Assembly (NCBI GenBank): GCA_964019055.1
Contig: OZ025224.1
Coordinates: 5,847,376 to 5,911,375 of the forward strand
DNA from: Anthopleura xanthogrammica
Taxonomy: Eukaryota; Cnidaria; Anthozoa; Actiniaria; Actiniidae
Length of the DNA stretch: 64,000 bases
Reading direction: 5' to 3'
In this document: positions 1 to 14,500 of the stretch, one piece after another
Layout of the letters: the number at the start of each line of letters is the position of its first letter
How positions within the stretch are numbered: the stretch's first letter is position 1
The notes under the pieces: generated by a model
What the model was told of the DNA's origin: nothing
Database searches by the model: none
The model's input: only the letters and a program-made list of their open reading frames with translations
Made by a program: the position numbers and the translations under genes

Positions 1-1647
1 AGCAGTGAAAACGTGGTGTTTTGAGCAAAAGAAAATTCTCAGCAAATTTCCAATTTTCTCAGCCAAAAACAGTTTTTTTGACCAAAAAGCACCTTTTCTC
101 AGCCAAAACCCCATTTTTTTTGGCCAAAAAGTCGTGTTTTTATCTCAAGAGGTATTTTCAGGAGCAAAAAGTGGTGGTTTCAGCAAACAGGTCCTAACGT
201 CAGCGAAAAACCTAGTTTTGAGAGCCAAAATGGCCATTTTTCAGTTTTTTGGGCTAAAAAGGTTTTTTTTTCCAGCAAAACAGTGTTTTGGACACCCAAA
301 ATGTGCTTTTCTCGGCTAAAATGTGCGTTTAGCAGTGAAAACGTGGTGTTTTGAGCAAAAGAAAATTCTCAGCAAATTTCCAATTTTCTCAGCCAAAAAC
401 AGTTTTTTTGACCAAAAAGCACCTCTTCTCAGCCAAAACCCCATTTTTTTTGGCCAAAAAGTCGTGTTTTTATCTCAAGAGGTATTTTCAGGAGCAAAAA
501 GTGGTGGTTTCAGCAAACAGGTGATGCCGTCAGCGAAAAACCTAGTTTTGAGAGCCAAAATGGCCATTTTTCAGTTTTTTGGGCTAAAAAGGTTTTTTTT
601 CCAGCAAAACAGTGTTTTGGACACCCAAAATGTGCTTTTCTCGGCTAAAATGTGCGTTTAGCAGTGAAAACGTGGTGTTTTGAGCAAAAGAAAATTCTCA
701 GCAAATTTCCAATTTTCTCAGCCCAAAACAGTTTTTTTGACCAAAAAGCACCTTTTCTCAGCCAAAACCCCATTTTTTTTGGCCAAAAAGTCGTGTTTTT
801 ATCTGAAGAGGTATTTTCATGAGCAAAAAGTGGTGGTTTCAGCAAACAGGTGATGCCGTCAGCGAAAAACCTAGTTTTGAGAGCCAAAATGGCCATTTTT
901 CAGTTTTTTGGGCTAAAAAGGTTTTTTTCCCCAGCAAAACAGTGTTTTAGACACCCAAAATGTGCTTTTCTCGGCTAAAATGTGCGTTTAGCAGTGAAAA
1001 CGTGGTGTTTTGAGCAAAAGAAAATTCTCAGCAAATTTCCAATTTTCTCAGCCAAAAACAGTTTTTTTGACCAAAAAGCACCTTTTCTCAGCCAAAACCC
1101 CATTTTTTTTCGCCAAAAAGTCGTGTTTTTATCTCAAGAGGTATTTTCAGGAGCAAAAAGTGGTGGTTTCAGCAAACAGGTCCTAACGTCAGCGAAAAAC
1201 CTAGTTTTGAGAGCCAAAATGGCCATTTTTCAGTTTTTTGGGCTAAAAAGTTTTTTTTCCAGCAAAACAGTGTTTTGGACACCCAAAATGTGCTTTTCTC
1301 GGCTAAAATGTGCGTTTAGCAGTGAAAACGTGGTGTTTTGAGCAAAAGAAAATTCTCAGCAAATTTCCAATTTTCTCAGCCCAAAACAGTTTTTTTGACC
1401 AAAAAGCACCTTTTCTCAACCAAAACCCCATTTTTTTTCGCCAAAAAGTCGTGTTTTTATCTAAAGAGGTATTTTCAGGAGCAAAAAGTGGTGGTTTCAG
1501 CCAACAGGTGATGCCGTCAGCGAAAAACCTAGTTTTGAGAGCCAAAATGGCCATTTTTCATTTTTTTGGGCTAAAAAGTTTTTTTTTCCAGCAAAACAGT
1601 GTTTTGGACACCCAAAATGTGCTTTTCTCGGCTAAAATGTGCGTTTA
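1..1647 (+). repeat. Satellite array, type A, five monomers (forward)
   Basis: Five tandem monomers start at about 1, 331, 660, 990 and 1318, each 328-330 bp, taking the AGCAGTGAAAACGTGG boundary as the start. The type A signature is CCCCATTTTTTTT, GTGGTGGTTTC, CCTAGTTTTGAG and GGCTAAAATGTGCG. The monomers differ from one another by substitutions and homopolymer-length changes, for example GGTCCTAACGTCAG in the first and fourth against GGTGATGCCGTCAG in the others. The final base run TTA at 1645-1647 is one copy of the target duplication of the transposon that interrupts the array. Open frames here are by-products of the repeat and stop or shift from monomer to monomer. I see no gene in this stretch. 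Confidence 0.97.
1645..1647. repeat. Target-site duplication TTA, left copy
   Basis: TTA here is repeated at 7567-7569 on the other side of the transposon. Removing the element and one TTA restores GCGTTTAGCAG, the exact monomer junction seen throughout the array, so the insertion site is reconstructed without ambiguity. A 4 bp duplication is excluded because the next base out differs (T at 1644, A at 7566). Confidence 0.93.
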
Positions 1648-1665
1648 TAGTCTAGTGGCTTAGCG
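1648..1665 (+). repeat. Left terminal inverted repeat (18 bp)
   Basis: TAGTCTAGTGGCTTAGCG is the exact reverse complement of 7549-7566. It starts immediately after the TTA target duplication. It is the expected transposase recognition end. It also fits the tRNA A-box pattern TRGYNNARNNGG, discussed under findings. Confidence 0.95.
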
Positions 1666-1669
1666 CATT

Positions 1670-1692
1670 GATCGTTACAGAAGTGACAAAAG
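1670..1692 (+). repeat. Inner terminal repeat block, left
   Basis: GATCGTTACA followed by GAAGTGACAAAAG matches, in inverted orientation, 7512-7534 (reverse complement GATCGTTACA then AGTGTGACAAAAG). It is 4 bp inside the outer 18 bp repeat here but about 14 bp inside on the right. The terminal repeat is therefore bipartite with unequal spacing, a common arrangement for transposase sub-binding sites. Confidence 0.8.
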
Positions 1693-1732
1693 CATAAAAA
1701 TTTGTATATATGTTCTTCATCTACCCCTTTTT

Positions 1733-1750
1733 AAAGTTAGCCTAGGTGCC
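1733..1750 (+). repeat. Subterminal inverted repeat, left
   Basis: AAAGTTAGCCTAGGTGCC is an exact 18 bp match to the reverse complement of 7454-7471. It lies about 85 bp from the left end, and its partner about 95 bp from the right end. It is probably part of the end-recognition architecture. The rest of 1751-2010 is AT-rich noncoding DNA in which I recognise nothing else. Confidence 0.85.
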
Positions 1751-2017
1751 TACCCCAAAAAATAATTTTAGGCCCTTTTAATTGTTGTTAAAGTTTTAAC
1801 GAAAATCTCAATTTGGGCTTCCTGTGGTGAGTTTTATAAAACAATGTTATTAAAGAGATTTTGTCGAAAATATTTTAAGTGAAGCTTTTTGACAAGGCTG
1901 ACTAGATTTATATTAGTTAATTTTCGCAAAATAAATGATTTTTCACACTTAAAATTCTTATTTGGGGTGGTTTTTGCTAACTGTGGGTTCTAGGCCCACT
2001 CGGCCAAACCTAGTTCC

Positions 2018-2028
2018 AAGATGGCGGC
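2018..2028 (+). promoter_or_regulatory. YY1-type core promoter motif AAGATGGCGGC
   Basis: The sequence is an exact AAGATGGCGGC. This is the known YY1 consensus, which in animals sits at or just downstream of transcription starts; a related site lies in the 5' UTR of human L1 elements. It lies 184 bp upstream of the transposase start codon and just before a strong splice donor, so it plausibly marks the transposon's own promoter. The ATG inside it opens a frame of only eight codons (2021-2047). No TATA box was recognised. Confidence 0.55.
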
Positions 2029-2051
2029 CTCCATGCACATCTGTTGAACAT

Positions 2052-2145
2052 GTAAGTATTGATGTCAAATAATTCATATTTATTGCCAATTTCTTTAATC
2101 TTATCAAGATAAATATCTGAATTATACTTTTTATTTACTTTTAAG
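2052..2145 (+). other. Possible 5' UTR intron
   Basis: A near-consensus donor, GTAAGTATT, begins at 2052. A pyrimidine-rich stretch ends in TTTTAAG at 2145. An equally possible acceptor is TTCAAAG ending at 2191, preceded by a TATTAAT branch-point-like sequence at 2161. Either way the start codon at 2212 lies in the following exon, and the upstream exon would be noncoding. This is inferred from splice signals only. Confidence 0.4.
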
Positions 2146-2211
2146 AAGGAAACACATACATATTAATGTTTTTTTTGGATTTTATTCAAAGAAATATACT
2201 CCTAATACGAA

Positions 2212-7197
<4,986 letters not shown>

Positions 7198-7353
7198 ATT
7201 TTAAGGTCAGAACTCCTGTAAATAATTTATTATACCATTATAATTTTATATTTTGCTAGTGAACAATACATTATACAATCCAATTACATCACAATTGTGA
7301 TTTATAAAAAGTATTGATTAATAATTTTGACATTTCTTGCTCAAAAACAACGA

Positions 7354-7359
7354 AATAAA
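7354..7359 (+). promoter_or_regulatory. Candidate polyadenylation signal AATAAA
   Basis: A canonical AATAAA lies 157 nt after the transposase stop codon, within the element. It is the best candidate for the mRNA 3' end; the cleavage site would be expected 10-30 nt further on. The rest of 7198-7453 is AT-rich noncoding DNA with nothing else recognised. Confidence 0.55.
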
Positions 7360-7453
7360 CGAATTTTCATTTGGGCTTAGTAACCAGGCCTCTTTAAAAA
7401 ATAACAATTCTGATTTAATCCTTATAAAAGACAAAGGAGAAACGATTTCGATG

Positions 7454-7471
7454 GGCACCTAGGCTAACTTT
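7454..7471 (-). repeat. Subterminal inverted repeat, right
   Basis: GGCACCTAGGCTAACTTT is the exact inverted partner of 1733-1750. Confidence 0.85.
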
Positions 7472-7511
7472 GATTGGTAGGCCTTAAGGAAACTTTGTGC
7501 CAAATTTGGTA

Positions 7512-7534
7512 CTTTTGTCACACTTGTAACGATC
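7512..7534 (-). repeat. Inner terminal repeat block, right
   Basis: This is the inverted partner of 1670-1692. They share GATCGTTACA exactly, and then an AGTG/GACAAAAG segment with a small indel. Confidence 0.8.
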
Positions 7535-7548
7535 CAGGTATATTTTTA

Positions 7549-7566
7549 CGCTAAGCCACTAGACTA
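7549..7566 (-). repeat. Right terminal inverted repeat (18 bp)
   Basis: CGCTAAGCCACTAGACTA is the perfect reverse complement of 1648-1665 and is followed at once by the TTA duplication. Confidence 0.95.
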
Positions 7567-7569
7567 TTA
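7567..7569. repeat. Target-site duplication TTA, right copy
   Basis: This is the partner of 1645-1647. The satellite resumes here in register with AGCAGTGAAAACG. Confidence 0.93.
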
Positions 7570-7897
7570 GCAGTGAAAACGTGGTGTTTTGAGCAAAAGA
7601 AAATTCTCAGCAAATTTCCAATTTTCTCAGCCCAAAACAGTTTTTTTGACCAAAAAGCACCTTTTCTCAACCAAAACCCCATTTTTTTTCGCCAAAAAGT
7701 CGTGTTTTTATCTAAAGAGGTATTTTCAGGAGCAAAAAGTGGTGGTTTCAGCCAACAGGTGATGCCGTCAGCGAAAAACCTAGTTTTGAGAGCCAAAATG
7801 GCCATTTTTCAGTTTTTTGGGCTAAAAAGTTTTTTTTTCCAGCAAAACAGTGTTTTGGACACCCAAAATGTGCTTTTCTCGGCTAAAATGTGCGTTT
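7569..7897 (+). repeat. Satellite monomer, type A, right of the transposon
   Basis: This 329 bp type A monomer shares with the monomer at 1318-1646 several variants absent from the other left-hand copies: CTCAACC, ATCTAAAGAGG and CAGCCAACAGG. I see one base difference between the two (T at 1561 against G at the matching position). They look like tandem twins that the transposon now separates. Confidence 0.95.
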
Positions 7898-8226
7898 AGC
7901 AGTGAAAACGTGGTGTTTTGAGCAAAAGAAAATTCTCAGCAAATTTCCAATTTTCTCAGCCAAAAACAGTTTTTTTGACCAAAAAGCACCTTTTCTCAGC
8001 CAAAACCGAATTTTTTTTCGCCAAAACGTCGTTTTTTTATCTCAAGAGGTATTATCATGAGCAAAAAGTGGGGGTTTCAGCAAACAGGTCACGCCGTAAG
8101 CGAAAAACCTGGTTTTGAGAGCCAAAATGGTCATTTTTCCGTTTTTTGGGCTAAAAAGTTTTTTTTTCCAGCAAAACAGTGTTTTGGACACCCAAAATGT
8201 GCTTTTCTCGGCCAAAACTTGCGTTT
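7898..8226 (+). repeat. Chimeric satellite monomer, type A start and type B end
   Basis: The first third carries type A bases (ACGTGGTG, CAGTTTTTTTGACC, CCTTTTCTC). From about 8005 onward it carries type B bases (CCGAATTTT, AAAACGTCG, ATTATCATG, GTGGGGGTTTC, GTCACGCCGTAAGCG, CCTGGTTTTG, GGCCAAAACTTGCG). It also has private changes, for example GGTCATTTTTCCG near 8129. It marks the junction where the homogenised array begins. Confidence 0.93.
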
Positions 8227-8233
8227 AGCAGTG

Positions 8234-8248
8234 AAAACGTCGTGTTTT
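8234..8248 (+). repeat. 15 bp motif occurring twice per type B monomer (first example)
   Basis: AAAACGTCGTGTTTT here recurs at 8352-8366 in the same monomer and then twice in every type B monomer, at alternate spacings of 118 and 211 bp. In type A the two corresponding sites differ from each other (AAAACGTGGTGTTTT and AAAAGTCGTGTTTT), so their identity is a type B innovation. Confidence 0.9.
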
Positions 8249-8510
8249 GAGCAAAAGAAAATTCTCAGCAAATTTCCAATTTTCTCAGCCAAAAACAGCT
8301 TTTTTGACCAAAAAGCACCTTTACTCAGCCAAAACCGAATTTTTTTTCGCCAAAACGTCGTGTTTTTATCTCAAGAGGTATTATCATGAGCAAAAAGTGG
8401 GGGTTTCAGCAAACAGGTCACGCCGTAAGCGAAAAACCTGGTTTTGAGAGCCAAAATGGCCATTTTTCAGTTTTTTGGGCTAAAAAGTTTTTTTTCCCAG
8501 CAAAACAGTG

Positions 8511-8526
8511 TTTTGGACACCCAAAA
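8511..8526 (+). repeat. Dyad element TTTTGGACACCCAAAA, one per monomer (example)
   Basis: TTTTGG and CCAAAA form a perfect 6 bp inverted repeat around a 4 bp centre, and the site is present in nearly every monomer of both types. It is the most symmetric of the 20-21 bp units, several of which are weaker TTTT...AAAA dyads. It could be a protein-binding dyad or a small hairpin. No function is shown. Confidence 0.7.
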
Positions 8527-11500
8527 TGTGCTTTTCTCGGCCAAAACTTGCGTTTAGCAGTGAAAACGTCGTGTTTTGAGCAAAAGAAAATTCTCAGCAA
8601 ATTTCCAATTTTCTCAGCCAAAAACAGCTTTTTTGACCAAAAAGCACCTTTACTCAGCCAAAACCGAATTTGTTTTCGCCAAAACGTCGTGTTTTTATCT
8701 CAAGAGGTATTATCATGAGCAAAAAGTGGGGGTTTCAGCAAACAGGTCACGCCGTAAGCGAAAAACCTGGTTTTGAGAGCCAAAATGGCCATTTTTCAGT
8801 TTTTTGGGCTAAAAAGTTTTTTTTTCCAGCAAAACAGTGTTTTGGACACCCAAAATGTGCTTTTCTCGGCCAAAACTTGCGTTTAGCAGTGAAAACGTCG
8901 TGTTTTGAGCAAAAGAAAATTCTCAGCAAATTTCCAATTTTCTCAGCCAAAAACAGCTTTTTTGACCAAAAAGCACCTTTACTCAGCCAAAACCGAATTT
9001 GTTTTCGCCAAAACGTCGTGTTTTTATCTCAAGAGGTATTATCATGAGCAAAAAGTGGGGGTTTCAGCAAACAGGTCACGCCGTAAGCGAAAAACCTGGT
9101 TTTGAGAGCCAAAATGGCCATTTTTCAGTTTTTTGGGCTAAAAAGTTTTTTTTTCCAGCAAAACAGTGTTTTGGACACCCAAAATGTGCTTTTCTCGGCC
9201 AAAACTTGCGTTTAGCAGTGAAAACGTCGTGTTTTGAGCAAAAGAAAATTCTCAGCAAATTTCCAATTTTGTCAGCCAAAAACAGCTTTTTTGACCAAAA
9301 AGCACCTTTACTCAGCCAAAACCGAATTTGTTTTCGCCAAAACGTCGTGTTTTTATCTCAAGAGGTATTATCATGAGCAAAAAGTGGGGGTTTCAGCAAA
9401 CAGGTCACGCCGTAAGCGAAAAACCTGGTTTTGAGAGCCAAAATGGCCATTTTTCAGTTTTTTGGGCTAAAAAGTTTTTTTTTCCAGCAAAACAGTGTTT
9501 TGGACACCCAAAATGTGCTTTTCTCGGCCAAAACTTGCGTTTAGCAGTGAAAACGTCGTGTTTTGAGCAAAAGAAAATTCTCAGCAAATTTCCAATTTTG
9601 TCAGCCAAAAACAGCTTTTTTGACCAAAAAGCACCTTTACTCAGCCAAAACCGAATTTGTTTTCGCCAAAACGTCGTGTTTTTATCTCAAGAGGTATTAT
9701 CATGAGCAAAAAGTGGGGGTTTCAGCAAACAGGTCACGCCGTAAGCGAAAAACCTGGTTTTGAGAGCCAAAATGGCCATTTTTCAGTTTTTTGGGCTAAA
9801 AAGTTTTTTTTCCCAGCAAAACAGTGTTTTGGACACCCAAAATGTGCTTTTCTCGGCCAAAACTTGCGTTTAGCAGTGAAAACGTCGTGTTTTGAGCAAA
9901 AGAAAATTCTCAGCAAATTTCCAATTTTCTCAGCCAAAAACAGCTTTTTTGACCAAAAAGCACCTTTACTCAGCCAAAACCGAATTTTTTTTCGCCAAAA
10001 CGTCGTGTTTTTATCTCAAGAGGTATTATCATGAGCAAAAAGTGGGGGTTTCAGCAAACAGGTCACGCCGTAAGCGAAAAACCTGGTTTTGAGAGCCAAA
10101 ATGGCCATTTTTCAGGTTTTTGGGCTAAAAAGTTTTTTTTTCCAGCAAAACAGTGTTTTGGACACCCAAAATGTGCTTTTCTCGGCCAAAACTTGCGTTT
10201 AGCAGTGAAAACGTCGTGTTTTGAGCAAAAGAAAATTCTCAGCAAATTTCCAATTTTCTCAGCCAAAAACAGCTTTTTTGACCAAAAAGCACCTTTACTC
10301 AGCCAAAACCGAATTTTTTTTCGCCAAAACGTCGTGTTTTTATCTCAAGAGGTATTATCATGAGCAAAAAGTGGGGGTTTCAGCAAACAGATCACGCCGT
10401 AAGCGAAAAACCTGGTTTTGAGAGCCTAAATGGCCATTTTTCAGTTTTTTGGGCTAAAAAGTTTTTTTTCCAGCAAAACAGTGTTTTGGACACCCAAAAT
10501 GTGCTTTTCTCGGCCAAAACTTGCGTTTAGCAGTGAAAACGTCGTGTTTTGAGCAAAAGAAAATTCTCAGCAAATTTCCAATTTTCTCAGCCAAAAACAG
10601 CTTTTTTGACCAAAAAGCACCTTTACTCAGCCAAAACCGAATTTTTTTTCGCCAAAACGTCGTGTTTTTATCTCAAGAGGTATTATCATGAGCAAAAAGT
10701 GGGGGTTTCAGCAAACAGGTCACGCCGTAAGCGAAAAACCTGGTTTTGAGAGCCAAAATGGCCATTTTTCAGTTTTTTGGGCTAAAAAGTTTTTTTTTCC
10801 AGCAAAACAGTGTTTTGGACACCCAAAATGTGCTTTTCTCGGCCAAAACTTGCGTTTAGCAGTGAAAACGTCGTGTTTTGAGCAAAAGAAAATTCTCAGC
10901 AAATTTCCAATTTTGTCAGCCAAAAACAGCTTTTTTGACCAAAAAGCACCTTTACTCAGCCAAAACCGAATTTTTTTTCGCCAAAACGTCGTGTTTTTAT
11001 CTCAAGAGGTATTATCATGAGCAAAAAGTGGGGGTTTCAGCAAACAGGTCACGCCGTAAGCGAAAAACCTGGTTTTGAGAGCCAAAATGGCCATTTTTCA
11101 GTTTTTTGGGCTAAAAAGTTTTTTTTTCCAGCAAAACAGTGTTTTGGACACCCAAAATGTGCTTTTCTCGGCCAAAACTTGCGTTTAGCAGTGAAAACGT
11201 CGTGTTTTGAGCAAAAGAAAATTCTCAGCAAATTTCCAATTTTCTCAGCCAAAAACAGCTTTTTTGACCAAAAAGCACCTTTACTCAGCCAAAACCGAAT
11301 TTTTTTTCGCCAAAACGTCGTGTTTTTATCTCAAGAGGTATTATCATGAGCAAAAAGTGGGGGTTTCAGCAAACAGGTCACGCCGTAAGCGAAAAACCTG
11401 GTTTTGAGAGCCAAAATGGCCATTTTTCAGTTTTTTGGGCTAAAAAGTTTTTTTTTCCAGCAAAACAGTGTTTTGGACACCCAAAATGTGCTTTTCTCGG

Positions 11501-14500
11501 CCAAAACTTGCGTTTAGCAGTGAAAACGTCGTGTTTTGAGCAAAAGAAAATTCTCAGCAAATTTCCAATTTTGTCAGCCAAAAACAGCTTTTTTGACCAA
11601 AAAGCACCTTTACTCAGCCAAAACCGAATTTTTTTTCGCCAAAACGTCGTGTTTTTATCTCAAGAGGTATTATCATGAGCAAAAAGTGGGGGTTTCAGCA
11701 AACAGGTCACGCCGTAAGCGAAAAACCTGGTTTTGAGAGCCAAAATGGCCATTTTTCAGTTTTTTGGGCTAAAAAGTTTTTTTTTCCAGCAAAACAGTGT
11801 TTTGGACACCCAAAATGTGCTTTTCTCGGCCAAAACTTGCGTTTAGCAGTGAAAACGTCGTGTTTTGAGCAAAAGAAAATTCTCAGCAAATTTCCAATTT
11901 TGTCAGCCAAAAACAGCTTTTTTGACCAAAAAGCACCTTTACTCAGCCAAAACCGAATTTTTTTTCGCCAAAACGTCGTGTTTTTATCTCAAGAGGTATT
12001 ATCATGAGCAAAAAGTGGGGGTTTCAGCAAACAGGTCACGCCGTAAGCGAAAAACCTGGTTTTGAGAGCCAAAATGGCCATTTTTCAGTTTTTTGGGCTA
12101 AAAAGTTTTTTTTTCCAGCAAAACAGTGTTTTGGACACCCAAAATGTGCTTTTCTCGGCCAAAACTTGCGTTTAGCAGTGAAAACGTCGTGTTTTGAGCA
12201 AAAGAAAATTCTCAGCAAATTTCCAATTTTGTCAGCCAAAAACAGCTTTTTTGACCAAAAAGCACCTTTACTCAGCCAAAACCGAATTTTTTTTCGCCAA
12301 AACGTCGTGTTTTTATCTCAAGAGGTATTATCATGAGCAAAAAGTGGGGGTTTCAGCAAACAGGTCACGCCGTAAGCGAAAAACCTGGTTTTGAGAGCCA
12401 AAATGGCCATTTTTCAGTTTTTTGGGCTAAAAAGTTTTTTTTTCCAGCAAAACAGTGTTTTGGACACCCAAAATGTGCGTTTCTCGGCCAAAACTTGCGT
12501 TTAGCAGTGAAAACGTCGTGTTTTGAGCAAAAGAAAATTCTCAGCAAATTTCCAATTTTCTCAGCCAAAAACAGCTTTTTTGACCAAAAAGCACCTTTAC
12601 TCAGCCAAAACCGAATTTTTTTTCGCCAAAACGTCGTGTTTTTATCTCAAGAGGTATTATCATGAGCAAAAAGTGGGGGTTTCAGCAAACAGGTCACGCC
12701 GTAAGCGAAAAACCTGGTTTTGAGAGCCAAAATGGCCATTTTTCAGTTTTTTGGGCTAAAAAGTTTTTTTTTCCAGCAAAACAGTGTTTTGGACACCCAA
12801 AATGTGCTTTTCGCGGCCAAAACTTGCGTTTAGCAGTGAAAACGTCGTGTTTTGAGCAAAAGAAAATTCTCAGCAAATTTCCAATTTTGTCAGCCAAAAA
12901 CAGCTTTTTTGACCAAAAAGCACCTTTACTCAGCCAAAACCGAATTTGTTTTCGCCAAAACGTCGTGTTTTTATCTCAAGAGGTATTATCATGAGCAAAA
13001 AGTGGGGGTTTCAGCAAACAGGTCACACCGTAAGCGAAAAACCTGGTTTTGAGAGCCAAAATGGCCATTTTTCAGTTTTTTGGGCTAAAAAGTTTTTTTT
13101 TCCAGCAAAACAGTGTTTTGGACACCCAAAATGTGCTTTTCGCGGCCAAAACTTGCGTTTAGCAGTGAAAACGTCGTGTTTTGAGCAAAAGAAAATTCTC
13201 AGCAAATTTCCAATTTTGTCAGCCAAAAACAGCTTTTTTGACCAAAAAGCACCTTTACTCAGCCAAAACCGAATTTTTTTTGGCCAAAACGTCGTGTTTT
13301 TATCTCAAGAGGTATTATCATGAGCAAAAAGTGGGGGTTTCAGCAAACAGGTCACGCCGTAAGCGAAAAACCTGGTTTTGAGAGCCAAAATGGCCATTTT
13401 TCAGTTTTTTGGGCTAAAAAGTTTTTTTTTCCAGCAAAACAGTGTTTTGGACCCCCAAAATGTGCTTTTCGCGGCCAAAACTTGCGTTTAGCAGTGAAAA
13501 CGACGTGTTTTGAGCAAAAGAAAATTCTCAGCAAATTTCCAATTTTGTCAGCCAAAAACAGCTTTTTTGACCAAAAAGCACCTTTACTCAGCCAAAACCG
13601 AATTTTTTTTCGCCAAAACGTCGTGTTTTTATCTCAAGAGGTATTATCATGAGCAAAAAGTGGGGGTTTCAGCAAACAGGTCACGCCGTAAGCGAAAAAC
13701 CTGGTTTTGAGAGCCAAAATGGCCATTTTTCAGTTTTTTGGGCTAAAAAATTTTTTTTCCAGCAAAACAGTGTTTTGGACACCCAAAATGTGCTTTTCGC
13801 GGCCAAAACTTGCGTTTAGCAGTGAAAACGACGTGTTTTGAGCAAAAGAAAATTCTCAGCAAATTTCCAATTTTCTCAGCCAAAAACAGCTTTTATGACC
13901 AAAAAGCACCTTTACTCAGCCAAAACCGAATTTTTTTTCGCCAAAACGTCGTGTTTTTATCTCAAGAGGTATTATCATGAGCAAAAAGTGGGGGTTTCAG
14001 CAAACAGGTCACGCCGTAAGCGAAAAACCTGGTTTTGAGAGCCAAAATGGCCATTTTTCAGTTTTTTGGGCTAAAAAGTTTTTTTTTCCAGCAAAACAGT
14101 GTTTTGGACACCCAAAATGTGCTTTTCTCGGCCAAAACTTGCGTTTAGCAGTGAAAACGTCGTGTTTTGAGCAAAAGAAAATTCTCAGCAAATTTCCAAT
14201 TTTGTCAGCCAAAAACAGCTTTTTTGACCAAAAAGCACCTTTACTCAGCCAAAACCGAATTTTTTTTCGCCAAAACGTCGTGTTTTTATCTCAAGAGGTA
14301 TTATCATGAGCAAAAAGTGGGGGTTTCAGCAAACAGGTCACGCCGTAAGCGAAAAACCTGGTTTTGAGAGCCAAAATGGCCATTTTTCAGTTTTTTGGGC
14401 TAAAAAGTTTTTTTTTCCAGCAAAACAGTGTTTTGGACACCCAAAATGTGCTTTTCTCGGCCAAAACTTGCGTTTAGCAGTGAAAACGTCGTGTTTTGAG

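Noticed and set aside
1648..1692. A functional tRNA gene at the transposon end
   Set aside because: Only an A-box-like stretch is present. There is no acceptor stem, no anticodon arm and no proper B box at normal spacing.
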